A stretch of 64,000 nucleotides of DNA from Amanita rubescens (lineage: Eukaryota; Basidiomycota; Agaricomycetes; Agaricales; Amanitaceae): positions 62,001-126,000 of the forward strand of contig WION01000003.1 in the NCBI GenBank assembly GCA_015039365.1. Direction: 5' to 3'. Of this stretch, positions 35,350 to 47,300 are shown piece after piece; position 1 is the stretch's first letter, and each line of letters starts with the position of its first letter. The notes beneath the pieces were generated by a model. The model worked only from the letters and a program-made list of their open reading frames with translations, did no database searches and was not told the origin of the DNA. Both the position numbers and the translations under genes were made by a program.

Positions 35350-38007
35350 ATGCCCACAGAACTGCGCAAACTACTGGAAAACATCATCGATTATGTCACG
35401 CGCACGTTCACGTCAGATGTAGTTGTAGCTCCACAGTATCCACTCATCATTTATACCATATCGTCCTGCTTCTACCGAAAGCAAGCTATGCGATCCACCG
35501 ATGAAACCCACAACGAGACTCAACTACCGCACGACTCTGAGTCTGATACAGCAACCAACTCCTCTGATGAATTCGACCGGGATCACGAGGACGAGGACGG
35601 GATAGAAGACGAAAAAAATCTAAAGGCGAAGAGGGGGAGGCGCCTTTGGCTGACATTTCTGAAGTTGGCAAGGCCGATTCGAGTCCTCTTGGTCGGTATG
35701 CTTGGGGTCGCTATCCTCATTATACCGCTACTTGTCGTCAACTTGCGCTTTCGAGAATCGCGTGTCAAGCTGCAGATCTACGTCTGGTCGCTCTGGCTAG
35801 CAGTTATTTGGGCTGCCAGCTGTGGAACATACCTAGTCGTCGATGCAATTCCTCTGATTGCAAGAGCGGCGGCAAACTTAGTTGGGGGACAAGCTGAGCG
35901 GTTAAAATTACGATTGGAGGTAATTCGATTGTCCCGTATGCTACCTATAGGGAACCTTATAATTTTATAGTTAACTATGGCAGTTTCGGGCTGGTTGAAG
36001 CTCGTTCTAGATGTATCATGGGCTTGGATAGCTTTGTCCATAATCACAGTAGCGTATCAACCATCTGGCTACTACTGGGTGATAGTTAATAGAGTGATCC
36101 AGGTATGTTCTTCGTCACAATCCAAGAAACTAGTTTGTAATGTTGGTTAGGCTCTTTTTTCCGCGAGCGTGCTGCTTCTCGTCGAGAAGTCCTTCTTGCA
36201 CTTTGTTGCAATCAATTTTCATCGGAGAGCATCAGCTGAGCGTATTATCGAAAACAAGCTAGCGCTTAAAGTCCTCCATCAGTTGTCCAACGCACCGGCT
36301 CTTAATGCAACGTTCTACGGCAGGAAGGGCCACAAGACCCACGATTCAGCTGGAGGAATGGTAGATGCAGATAATGATCAAATATACAACCAAGGGACAA
36401 TAGATTCTGCACTGCCGCTCAATGAGAAGGAAGAGTCTGAAGTCTCAGATCATAGATCGAAGATACCTCGCAGGTCGAGAGCCATAGCAAGTGTTATTGT
36501 GGACCAAGTGCATGACCATTATAGCTTTGACCGCTCATAGTCTGACGAGGCGAGATTCACAGGTTGGAGGGGCGATCGGACAAGTGGCGCTCAAGAACTC
36601 AAAATTCTACAGAAGCGGTGGATTGTATTCCGCAAGAAAGCTCGCTAGGAAGTTATTCAGTGACCTGAATCCCCAAGATCGTGCCTCAATGTGGGAGGTA
36701 CAGTAATCGTCATAATGCGTTCGAAGTTGTTGACGTTGTTGACGTTGGTTTTCCCTTTAGATTTTTATCCTTATTTTCGCACAACTGCAGAAGCAGTAAG
36801 CAAATCTACGAACGATCGTGATGCCTTGTCTAAAGAAAATAAAAGCATCGCGCATTTGCGTTGTTCGATAAAGATGACAATGGGGATATATCAAAAGTTG
36901 AAATGCGAGAAGCGGTTCAGAGGATCTACCGAGAAAGAAAAGCATTAACAGCTGGCCTCAAAGTGCGTTGAGTATACACGTTCTTGATTTGTATGTCAAC
37001 GACAAACTATAGGATGTAGGATCCATTGTCGCGAAATTGGATGCTGTGCTCCTCTCTGTAGTGCTCGCTGCAGTCATTTTCATCTGTCTTCTTATATTCA
37101 ACCGCTCTAACTCGCTTGCGTCCTTGGTTCCGTTGGCAACTGTTATTCTGGGGTTCTCTTTCATTTTTGGCAACTCCGCTGCTGCTCTCTTTGGATCCGT
37201 GGGTTTCCAAGTTACCCGGGAAAGGCTGCTAATGATAGCGATCACGTAGCTGATCTTTATATTTTCAACACATGTTTTTGACGTCGGAGACCTAGTGATG
37301 ATTGATGATCAGGTATTGTTTCTCTGATTGCTGTTTTTTTTCTTTTTTTCAATTGTTTATTCGATAGCCCCTTTTTGTTCGTGAATTCGGCTTGTTCTCC
37401 ACGACCTTCCGCAGAGTAGATGGGGTGGAGATCGTAGCCCCGAATTCATTATTAGCAAGTCAGAAATTAGTTCATAATCTAAGGCGAAGTAAATCCATGT
37501 GAGTTAACCCCTTGTTTGGTACGGCCGAGATGTTCCAATTTATTGCAGGTGGGAATCAACAACGGTCACTGTGTCTTACGATACACCTATGGATGTGATT
37601 GAAGCAATCAAGGCGAGGGTCAACAGTTATATTACTGCAAACAGCCGTGAATGGTCTGGTTGCTCTGTGAACATAGACAAGATGGAATACCAGAATGCAA
37701 TACATCTGATTGTAGCAGTTGAGCGTATGTCGTATCATCACATGTCTGTTGTGTTCTGCTAACCTCTGAGATAGACAGGCCTAATTGGCAAGACTGGGGT
37801 GGTCGTTGGGAACGGCGAACTACCTTCATGAGAAGTCTCAAGATGATCTTAGAAGATTTGGACGTTCATTATACGATGCCTATACAGCCCGTTCTTCTAC
37901 CTCGTTCTGCAGTCACAAGTATTAACATGTTGGAATATCAAGGTGCTGGGTATTTTAATCGTAGTCTGTCAAGCTCTCAGCTTCATGTACCAAGTTCGCA
38001 TTTATGA
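35350..38007 (+). CDS. EF-hand mechanosensitive (MscS-family) channel
   Basis: Resembles Msy1/Msy2 of fission yeast, ER-located MscS-like channels that regulate cytosolic calcium under hypo-osmotic shock. Exons by eye: 35350-35919, 35971-36102, 36151-36492, 36563-36697, 36761-36795, 36846-36962, 37013-37210, 37250-37312, 37368-37498, 37549-37724 and 37775-38007. An acidic N-terminus precedes membrane helices (RVLLVGMLGVAILIIPLLVV, VWSLWLAVIWAASCGTYLVV). KSFLHFVAINFHRRASAERI and ALKVLHQLSNA follow. An EF-hand has the loop DKDDNGDISKVE (about 36870-36905). The MscS pore helix and beta domain are LASLVPLATVILGFSFIFGN, STHVFDVGDLVMIDDQP and VREFGLFSTTFRRVDGVEI. A one-base phase problem remains around 36697-36761. 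An alternative start is the in-frame ATG at 35488. Confidence 0.82.
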
Positions 38008-38207
38008 GTACTACATTGTATGACCCTGCTAGGGTGACCAGTCTGAGTGTGTCAGTCGTAACAGTTGTAGTTTGACTACCTGTAGACAACACCCACAATG
38101 GTACATCAGAAAAAAATGTATGTCGATAATTATATGTTGCATCGCTTCTTGATCTGATACCACCACCTTCCCCTTTCGCTCGCGTGCGTTGTTTCACATC
38201 CTTCACG

Positions 38208-39547
38208 ATGACTAGTAAAAAGCGACGACGTGGAACGGCCAAGATAACTGATGACAAGCTAATCGCTACCCTTGAATCTGCGATATCCTCCCAGGGCAGT
38301 GCAGAACTCGCCATACTTCACTTGTTCAATAGCTATGACTTTCACTTGGACGACCTGCAACTTCTTCTTCAAGGTTCGTACTCTTCTTTGAACTTAACCT
38401 ACATACAGTGAGCTAATTTTGGCATGGGACTTCTAGAAAAAGGACTCGACGTCAGCTTTTCTAAAGTCACTTATCGTGACATCGCCCCTAGAGTTGGTCT
38501 AGATCCTTTGTTAAAGGGCAACGACATGCAAACATTCGACGTTCACCGCGCTCGTATTCCAACCGCCCTGTTTAAGGAAATTGTAGAAGATCTTGGTATT
38601 ATTATGAATCAGTATGGAGAACCTCGTGATCATAAGAACGTAGAAGCCAGGTCGAGGTTTCTTGCACCGGTGAGTGCTCTCAAAGTGGCTCTTTTGCGGA
38701 TTTTTGAACTCGCACTTCTCTAGCTTTTCAATCGTACCGTCGCCCTTTTCAAATTAACAATTGTGAATATCCCGGAATCTATTATATATGGTTGTATAGC
38801 GACAAAAGGATGGATCGAATATCAGTTCCTCGTATTTGGTGGAGTTTCCATTCTCGTGATTGAAGTAAAATATAAACTGGGGAATGCCAATGAGCGGATG
38901 GACGCCATTGCACAGGTCATTGCCGAATGCGATGGTATGCATTTCGCATTCGCTATCTCACTGTTTCGCACTCATATGCCTTAGCGTGCGATTATTCTAA
39001 TGATCGTGCTGGTTTTCAGTCTTTCCCGATTTACGCCATTCTATGCGACGGAATAAGTTTTGAGTTCTTCTCCTTCAATGGGAAAACTTCGCAACCAGCC
39101 TTTTCCCGTGGTGTTTTCCGGCTTCCTAACGCCGAACTGATCAAAGTACTTGCCGTCGGACGTATCGCACCCAAACGAACACTGAGTTCATTTACAGCCT
39201 ACGTCCCATCTGCGAGACCTTGTTCTATTTTCTCCTTCTCGCCTATACGACTGGAATTGAGGCATATATGGAATGCTCTGTAGCACGTGGATCCAGGGAA
39301 AATGGACCTTGAGAGAGTACGCCTGGTTGGAAAGAGGCTCATGTGCTTGCGCGTAATGCCTTGAACCTCGCAGTGGAAGCTGGGGTGAAAGCAGCGAATC
39401 GTGATAAGGCTGCAAATGAAAAAACCGAGGAAGCTCTTAGGTGCCTACAGGAAAGGTTAGGCTTGTGTTTTCATTTTGGATTGTAGAACTGATTAGTTAA
39501 TTTTGTTTAGCCTTGCCGCCATTCCTACTCCTCAGAAAGGATATTAA
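38208..39547 (+). CDS. Basidiomycete EVKYK-motif family protein, probably broken
   Basis: Exons: 38208-38373, 38437-38669, 38724-38934, 38985 to about 39462 and a short last exon to 39547. The N-terminus is basic (KKRRRG). Further on come VALFKLTIVNIPESIIYGC, ILVIEVKYKLGNANERMDAI, AQVIAECDACDYS, YAILCDGISFEFFSF, then, after a frame change near 39196, ETLFYFLLLAYTTGIEAYME and a C-terminal helix to LAAIPTPQKGY. I recognise this as a multicopy basidiomycete family without a named function. The core E-V-K-x-K after a hydrophobic strand is reminiscent of the E-x-K half of PD-(D/E)xK nucleases, but that is only a suggestion. An in-frame TGA at about 39306 is CGA in the duplicated copy of this exon at 41873, so the ancestor was open. 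Confidence 0.6.
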
Positions 39548-39926
39548 TCTGATGCGCTCTTGGGATGAGGATGGTGTTGAATTTTGCTGAGAGTGGACGT
39601 GAACCGAAAAAAAGTAACGTGTAGAACTTGTCATCCTGGCGAAATAGGGAGGTGCGCAACATCAGGAAAAACTGAACTTGTAAATTAAGCTGAAAATGGC
39701 TGATTTGCTCAACTGTTCTACTTCCATAGCGTCAAATTCTCTCAAGTTCAGCCAGCCTGAGATTTTACAACGAATAAACTATATGTATTAGATAGTTAAT
39801 CTTATCCTTATCAAGCCTAATTCCCAACAAAGTTTGCGTATTTTGTGAAAGCCAGAACGATGCTACAAATGTAAACCTGATCCCAACAGTATCGATATTG
39901 TAATGTAACTGACGTCCGCACACCCC
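39548..39926. other. Spacer within unit A
   Basis: AT-rich DNA between the tail of the EVKYK gene and the convergent F-box copy. It has a shorter counterpart in unit B. No gene seen. Confidence 0.45.
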
Positions 39927-41439
39927 CTAATCCTGATCAAAAGAGAAACCGCCGTGGTTAATTTGAAGCTGCCTCCTCGACAAATCTTGCCTCTGAAATG
40001 AAACTGAATAGTAGCTATGATAATCACTATGATCGTGGCGTTGACGATCGTACTGCATTCCGCTTTCCTTGCCGAATTTATCCAACCTAGCCAGTTTATA
40101 TTCGGGGGGTTCAACCCGGGAGTAAAGGTACTGGAGCGGTTTGTCTGGTGCCTGACCGTCAGAAGAACAGATTCGGGATTGCACCATTTTCAACATCGTC
40201 GAGACTGAACATTTAGTGGGACAATCCGCTGTCAAGAATCTCAGATTGGGACATAGTGAGTCATCCCGGTCTAAGGTAAATCTTTGGAGCACTTTCTCGT
40301 TAACCAAAATACGGGAGGTGGGCCAAGACTGCTGGATTTTCAGCGACGTGAGCGAATCGCAAGACCTATGGGCTAGGAGATCAAGCAAACCTCCTGGTTT
40401 GAAATCAAGCGTATGGATGTCCAATTTGTCAAGCAAACAGGACGATCGCGTGAAAAAATTCAAGAGTGATCTGATGTCGTACATCGTAATGTTGCTTATA
40501 TACACATCCCGAAGAGATGGCAAGAAAAGCACATCCATGACTTGTGGAAGGACAGAGTGCCCAGAGGGATAAGCTGACCAAGTTGCGCAAGGGTATGGGA
40601 CCGGGCATCGATCCTGGGGAATGAACAGCAATAGCAATTGATAGCTGCACAAGTTTTGAGCACTCCTTTAGAATGATGGTCGCCTGCGAAGGAGTCAGGG
40701 CGGCGATGATTTGAAGATGTGTAAGTTGTGCCCATGGAATAGTTTCGTTCCCAGAAAGCCGGTAGTGCAGGCCGACTGAACATAGTCGCCGTAATGAATG
40801 CCATCCATCCAAAGAAAACAAAACTGAGTCTGGTGGTGGCGATGTCCAGTGGTTCGCCGTTGGTTGGTGATACATGACTTCCCAACGCGTGGCGTAGTCG
40901 GTGAAAACGGATACGATGGGAGCTCCAGGCCCTGTCCCATCCAGAGGCACACTGACATCACAGAATATGTACAGCGTTAGAGGCATCGACCGAGAGCGCT
41001 TGATCCATTGAACAAGGTCAGCAGCCTTGCTTTTAGCCCGGTCCTCCCCCATACCCAATGGGATATGGACGACCACGTTCCTCCATAGTTTAGGGAAGGA
41101 AAAGGCGAGAGATCGCCACGATGAACACACCGCACAGAGGACGAAAGGATTTAACGTTCTTCGCCGGCTCTCACCCTTGCTGGGCTCCAAATAATTGCTG
41201 GGATGGACTTCCACCCAGTCAATGTGCAAAGCAAGAATGAAGATTTCGGCCAAGACCTCCAAAGGGACACTGCGAATAGGTGACTTGAACGCCAAAGCAG
41301 CAGCGTCTGAACGCGTGCTGGCACTGGCACCATTGTATCCCGCAGCACTCTTCGATTGGACGGCGTGAGTGTCATCCCGAGCTGAGTCATTAGAAGTACT
41401 CGCAGAAGCTTGTTCAGGCTCTGGTCTCCTAGGTGGCAT
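39927..41439 (-). pseudogene. F-box protein, copy A (frameshifted)
   Basis: Homologous throughout to the intact 502-codon copy at 42414-43922. The start ATG at 41439 opens a 336-codon frame with the F-box-like region (SVPLEVLAEIFILALHIDW, LCAVCSSWRSLAFSFPKLWR). At about 40545 one base more than in copy B throws the frame. The remainder (VMDVLFLPSLRDVYISNI to INHGGFSFDQD) continues in another frame to 39927. Either the copy lost function after duplication or the extra base is a read error. F-box proteins recruit substrates to SCF ubiquitin ligases; this subfamily is large and unnamed in Agaricomycetes. Confidence 0.75.
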
Positions 41440-41872
41440 TGTTTTTTTAAATGATGCAGAGGAGCGATAGAATATAGCACGTTGGACAAGAAAAATGGCG
41501 GCAGTGAGACTCTGCGGGCCTGACTAATCAATTTCAAAGTTCGAATGTCGCTTTGGCGTCTAATGCAAACATCAGCGGCAATACTAATAAAATGGCAAAG
41601 CTTACATTACGAGAAGCAATAAATGAAGCGAGAGAGTCAATCCCTGAGCGGGAGCGGTACCGTCAGAGCGGTTGTGACCAGAGCTAGAGCGGCCACAGTT
41701 GCTTAGTCAGTAACGTGGTACAACATTTGTACGGAATCGGTCACTTGCCACGGTACGGTGCTAGTGGGCAATGTCAAGTTATTGCAAGCTGAAGGTTCAA
41801 ATTCAAAAGCCTTACCTCGCGCCCGTGTGGCTATGTGACGGATTTGTAGCGCGGTAGCCGTAGAACGCCGGG
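41440..41872. other. Upstream region of F-box copy A
   Basis: Shared with unit B (43923-44307). It includes a T-run directly upstream of the ATG and presumably the F-box promoter. Confidence 0.4.
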
Positions 41873-42117
41873 CCAGGGAAAATCGACCTCGAGAGAGTAC
41901 GCCTGGTTGGGAAGAGGCTCATGTGCTTGCGTGTAATGCCTTGAACCTCGTAGTGGAAGCTGGGGCGAAAGCAGCGAATCGTGATAAGGCTGCAAATGAA
42001 AAAACCGAGGAAGCTCTTAGGTGCCTACAGGAAAGGTTAGGCTTGTGTTTTCATTTTGGATTGTAGAACTGATTAGTCGATTTTGTTTAGCCTTGCCGCC
42101 ATTCCTACGGATATTAA
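41873..42117 (+). pseudogene. Duplicated tail of the EVKYK-family gene
   Basis: Near-identical to 39293-39547 (last two exons of the EVKYK gene), including GWEEAHVLACNALNLVVEAG, the intron and LAAIPT. It lacks the rest of the gene, so it was carried along by the duplication. Ten bases near the end are deleted compared with unit A. At the position of the unit-A stop codon this copy has CGA. Confidence 0.8.
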
Positions 42118-42413
42118 TCTGATGCGCTCTTGGGATGAGGATAGTGTTGAATTTTGCTGAGAGTGGACGTGAACCGAAAAGAAATAACATGTAGACCTTG
42201 TCATCCCGGCAAAATAAGGGAGGCGCGCAACATCAGGAAAAACTGAACTTGTAAATTAAGCTGAAAACGTCTCTCAAGTTCAGCCAACCTGAGATATTAC
42301 AAAAATAAACTATATGTATTAGATAGTTAATCTTATCATTATCCAGCGTATTTTGTGAGCCACAAATGCCCAACAGGATCGATATTGTAATGTAACTGAC
42401 GTCCACGCACTGC

Positions 42414-43922
42414 CTAATCCTGATCAAAAGAGAAACTGCCATGGTTAATTTGAAGCTGCCTCCTCGACAAATCTTGCCTCTGAAATGAAACTGAGTAGTC
42501 ATGGTAGCTACGAAAATCACTACGATCGTGGCGTTGACGATCGTACTGCATTCCGCTTTTCTTGCCGAATTTATCCAATCTATCCAGTTTATACTCGGGA
42601 GATTCAACCCGGAAGTAAAGGTACTGAAGCGGTGCCTGACCGTCAGAAGAACAGATTCGGGATTGCACCATTTTCAACAGTGTCGAGACTGAACATTTAG
42701 TGGAACAATCCGCTGTCAAGAACCTCAGATTGGGACACAGTGAGTCATCCCGGCCCAAGGTAAATCTTTGGAGCACTTTGTTGTTAACCAAATTAGGGGA
42801 GGCGGGCCAAAACTCCTGGATTTTCAGTGACGTGAGCGAATCGCAAGACCTGTGGGCTAGGATATCAAGCAAACCTCCTGGTTTGAAATCAAGCGTATGG
42901 ATGTCCAATTTGTCAAGCAAACAGGACGATCGTGTGAAAAGATTCAAGAGTGATCTGATGTTGTACATCGAAATGTTGCTTATATACACATCCCGAAGAG
43001 ATGGCAAGAAAAGCACATCCATGATTTCTGAAAGACAGAGTGACGAGAGGGATAAACTGACCAAGTTGCGCAAGGGTATGAGACCGGTCGTCGATTCTGG
43101 CGAATGAAAAGCAATAGCAATTGATATCTGCACAAGTTTTGAGCACTCCTTTGAAATGATGGTCGCCTGCAAAGGAGTCAGGGCGGCGATGATTTGAAGA
43201 TGTGTAAGTTGTGCCCATGGAATAATTTCGTTCCCGGAAAGCCGGTAGCACAGGCCGACTAAACATAGTCGCCGTAATGAATGCCATCCATCCAAAGAAA
43301 ACAAAACTGAGTCTTGTGCTTCCAGTTCCCAGTGGTTTGCCGATGGTTGGTGATACATGGCTTCCCAACGCGTGGCGTAGTCGGTGAAAACGGATACGAT
43401 GGGAGCTCCAGGCCCTGTGCCATCCAGAGGCACACTGACATCACAGAATATGTACAGCGTTAGAGGCATCGACCGAGAGCGCTTGATCCATTGAACAAGG
43501 TCAGCAGCCTTGCTTTTAGCCCGGTCCTCCCCCATATCCAATGGGATATGGACGACCACGTTCCTCCATAGTTTAGGGAAGGAAAAGGCGAGAGATCGCC
43601 ACGATGAACACACAGCACAGAGGACGAAAGGATTTAACGTTCTTCGCCGGCTCTCACCCTCGCTGGACTCCAGTAAACAGCTGAGATGGACTTCCACCCG
43701 GTCAATGTGCATAGCAAGAATAAAGATTTCGGCCAAGACCTCCGAAGGGACACTGCGAATAGGTGACTTGAACGCCAAAGCAGCAGCGTCTGAACGCGTG
43801 CAGGCACTGGCACCATTGTATCCCGCAGCACTCTCCGATTGGACGGCGTGAGTGTCATCCCGAGCTGAGTCATTAGAAGTACTCGCAGAAGCTTGTTCAG
43901 GCTCTGGTCTCCTAGGTGGCAT
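42414..43922 (-). CDS. F-box protein, copy B (open)
   Basis: A single 502-codon exon from the ATG at 43922. The N-terminal 50 residues are Ser/Ala/Asp rich (EPEQASASTSNDSARDD). The F-box-like region spans about residues 55-125 (SVPSEVLAEIFILAMHIDR, LCAVCSSWRSLAFSFPKLWR). The remainder has weak leucine-rich-repeat character (LVSLSLSSLCLSEIMDVLFL, SLRDVYISNISMYNIRSLLN, LDKLDIHTLDF, LCPNLRFLTADC), as expected for substrate-binding LRRs. It probably acts as an SCF substrate adaptor. It is one of two tandem copies and the only one with an unbroken frame. The target is unknown. Confidence 0.8.
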   Translation of the reverse strand: MPPRRPEPEQASASTSNDSARDDTHAVQSESAAGYNGASACTRSDAAALAFKSPIRSVPSEVLAEIFILAMHIDRVEVHLSCLLESSEGESRRRTLNPFVLCAVCSSWRSLAFSFPKLWRNVVVHIPLDMGEDRAKSKAADLVQWIKRSRSMPLTLYIFCDVSVPLDGTGPGAPIVSVFTDYATRWEAMYHQPSANHWELEAQDSVLFSLDGWHSLRRLCLVGLCYRLSGNEIIPWAQLTHLQIIAALTPLQATIISKECSKLVQISIAIAFHSPESTTGLIPLRNLVSLSLSSLCLSEIMDVLFLPSLRDVYISNISMYNIRSLLNLFTRSSCLLDKLDIHTLDFKPGGLLDILAHRSCDSLTSLKIQEFWPASPNLVNNKVLQRFTLGRDDSLCPNLRFLTADCSTKCSVSTLLKMVQSRICSSDGQAPLQYLYFRVESPEYKLDRLDKFGKKSGMQYDRQRHDRSDFRSYHDYSVSFQRQDLSRRQLQINHGSFSFDQD

Positions 43923-44347
43923 TGTTTTTTTAAATGATGCAGAGGAGCGATAGAATATAGCACGTTAGACAAGCGGCAGTGAGACTCTGGGCCTGACTAA
44001 TCAATTTCAAAGTTCGAATGTCGTCTTTATGACACGGTTTCACAAATGCAAACATCAGTGGCAATAATAAAATGGCAAAGCTTACTTTACGAGAAGGACC
44101 AATAAATGAAGCGAGAGAACGCTCACGGTCAATCCCTGAGTGAGAGCGGTACCGTCAGAGCGGTTATGATCAGAGCTAGAGCGGCCACAGTTGCATAGTC
44201 AGTTACGCTGTGTTACCAATGTCAAGCTGAGGGTTCAAATTCAAAGCTGCATAGCATTCCTTACCTTGCGCCCGTGACGGATTTGTAGCGCAGTAGCCGT
44301 AGAACGCAAACGATAAACTGTTGGCGCTGCGGGCCAGGATTCCCATC

Positions 44348-47300
44348 ATGACAAAGCCCCTCGCCAACCTCGACACCCATCCTCTTGCACTAGAACTCAC
44401 AAGTCTTAGAACCACCGTCACTCGTTTCCAGGCATGGGATTTCCGTTACTGTTTCCCGGACGCTGAAATTCATCTAACATGTGTCATTTGAAGGATGAAG
44501 CTCATACGACATCTATCAAACTCCAGCGTCAATCCTTAGACGCTACGCGCGCTCACGACCGCCTTTTCATTCTCGAACGCGAGAACGATGTTCTACGAAA
44601 AGAGATTGTTGTCCTTCGGGCATATCCCCATCCAGATGCTTCGCCAGACGCTCATCCCGCCGTTTCTCAAGTCAAACAACTCTCCTTATCCTTGCGCCAG
44701 CTTTCAGACAAGCTGTCCTTGACAGAAGAAGCGCTGTTGGCACGCACGGCGGACCTTACTCATGCTTTGAGCAAAGCGAAGAGGGCAATGCTCGCCACGG
44801 ACAGTGCACGTGAACTAGTAATGCGTATGCATCGGCGGCAGGAGGAAGATATGGCAAGGGAGAGGGAGGTTCGACTAAAACTCAGAACGGCTAAGGAGCA
44901 GATAAATATGTCTGATCTAGTCGTGAAGGAGTACGCGGACTTGGTTCGTTCGTTGGAGGGGAAGTTGGCTGCGAATCACGAGGCAAAAACTGCTCCAGAG
45001 GTTGCCTCACCGGGTGGATCAAGCCATACGCCGTTGTCCTCGTTGGCAGGGAGCCGAATCGAAGAGGGGAAATTAGGCCTTCAACGATTGGTTTCAGAGT
45101 TTGCTGAAGAATCAGATCGTCTCCAGAGGGAGATTGCGCAACTGCAAAACGAGTTGTCTATTTCCAAGGCTCGGTTAGAGGCTCAGAAGAAGACTACCGA
45201 ACTACACCGTCTTGAACTGGCCAAGATTCAAACGCAATTGCAGAAACTTAAGATTGACGATAATACCGCTGCAAAAATGGTATCAAGATACATGTGAGTT
45301 TGTTCGTCCATCCTGGACGAACTGAGATCTAAGACATCCATTCATAGGAGGTTCTCGCAAATGTCAACCGATACTCTACACACTGCTCTTGGTTCGTTAA
45401 AAGCCAGGCATGCTGCCACGGTTGATACACTATCCACCCAGGTATCGTCCCTGACACGACGTCTGCAAGAAACGGAGACGACGTGCGAACGGCTTCGTAG
45501 CGCTCTGGACGAACTAGGCGGGGATTATATGAAAGAATCTTATGGGCGACGCAGAGAAGTCACCCTACGGATCAAATTAATACATCGGGAGGAAAGCTTG
45601 ATTGAGAGCTTGCGGAGGTGGACTCTTCGTGCCCAGGAGGCTCTCAATAAAGCTCAAGACGTACCGGCGCAGGAAAGCCTAACAAAGATGCTGAATGAAG
45701 CGAAGGACATCCTAATTTCGACTAATGGACCAGAATCTCAACCCTTTTCTGGATCATTAGCGCGCATTGTTGCCGTGCAAACAATCGCTGATAGTCTTGC
45801 GGAGAAATTACACGCCGAAACCGTCAAAAGGCTAGAGCTAGAAAGACTCTTGGCTATTGGCAGGCATGACCAAGAAGATAAGCCTTTTGTAAACATCCAT
45901 GAAGGCGACTATCGGGAAAATAGCACTCAATACGAGGAGGAGGAGTCAAGCGTTGCTATCCAGACATCCACATTCCAGGGCGACGAGGTCCTTTCGCCTC
46001 CGATGGTTGGATTGCCTAGCATCGATTTTGGAGTACCCACAGAGGTTCCGAATCGCCTCCCTGAACAGCTAGCTAGTTTCATTCCGAGCGACCAAGATTG
46101 CCATCAGGACAACGTTCTCAAGAGCGGCTTATCTTCGATCACGGGGGAAAGTGGTGGAGTGGATGGATGCGAAACAATATACCCTGACGCCGTAGAACTT
46201 CCAACGCAAGATATATCGGCTATGGAAGAACAACCGAGCGACGAAACCAGTCCTATCGGCGTTCCAATCGCTACCACCCGAGCCCAAGGCCAAGACGCAT
46301 TTGCAAAAGCACCAGTCCCAGAAATCGTCGTGGCGCACTTTGACGACATACCCCAGAGTCTACTTCTTTCTTCAGACGAACATTCACATGCAGAAGAACC
46401 TTATTTCGATGCAGTTCCAGTACCAGACATTCCCTCAATAGGATCAGATATTATTACTAATTTAAATTCCACGGTTCCTCAAGATAATCTAGCGCGACAT
46501 ATAGTATTGCCTTCTTTAGATCCCCAACTTAATCATCCCTTACTTCTCGAGCTCGTCAAGGTGAACCATCGCTACGATGACTTGCAACGTAATCTCCACG
46601 ACTGTCACTTTGCATTAGATGCATTGAAGCAGTCGCTTTCTACTTCTCTGTTGAATCACCAAATCCCTTCCGACGCTCTAAAGATGGCTTTGGAGCGGCT
46701 TACCGATCACATCGAAGATGCCCGGGTTGAACTTGAAATACGGATAGCTGACGAATCTCTCCTCGCGCGGGGATATGAAACGTTATTATCCGTGCCAGGC
46801 GCCCTGGCTTCAAAAGGTCAATCTGGCAGCGAAACAGCTCCGCTAAGGTCCGAAGTCGAATTGCAAGTCGAGGCATTCGTCTCTGGAACAGAACCTAGCG
46901 TACGGAAAGCTCTAGAAAGCCTGACGCAAAAACTTTCCGTCGTACAACACGATATCGCGGTTCTGAAACGAGCCTTTCACGATCCGGAAGATGAAGGTCC
47001 TCCAGTGCAACACGAACCAGTGGGTTCGCCCTCTCCTTTGTTTGGGCCTGTGTCTGCGACTGCGCCTATCATGGGTAGTCGGAGTGGAGGATGGGCATCA
47101 TGGATTAGTAGTTCACCATCTCGGCCCTCGAGCCCCGCGCCGACATTTGGCAACATCATGACGAGCCCTCGCTTGCGGCATTCCCCTTCCCTAAGCCCTG
47201 GCAAGCCATATCTGTTCAATAGCGACGCAGGCAACATTAAGGATCCATTGGCGAGCTTGGGACTGCGAGTGCCCATGCCATTGTATGTTCCCTTGCAAAC

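Larger units (their letters stand above)
39293..41872. repeat. Tandem segmental duplication, unit A (2.58 kb)
   Basis: It begins with CCAGGGAAAAT inside the last large exon of the EVKYK gene and carries a minus-strand F-box gene. It is repeated, with substitutions and small indels, as 41873-44307. The boundary shares GGGCCAGG with the sequence after unit B, a microhomology that could mark the recombination point. Confidence 0.85.
41873..44307. repeat. Tandem segmental duplication, unit B (2.44 kb)
   Basis: Second unit of the duplication starting at 39293. It holds the intact F-box gene. It ends at about 44307 (AGAACGC), where unit A instead runs into the start of unit B. It directly abuts the large coiled-coil gene, whose start is only 40 bp away. 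Confidence 0.85.

Noticed and set aside
40216..40572. Plus-strand frames over the F-box genes (also at 42700 and 43510)
   Set aside because: Antisense shadows of the F-box copies; they are similar to each other only because the genes are duplicated.
39293..44307. LTR retrotransposon
   Set aside because: The repeated units contain cellular genes and no gag, pol or LTR-type ends.
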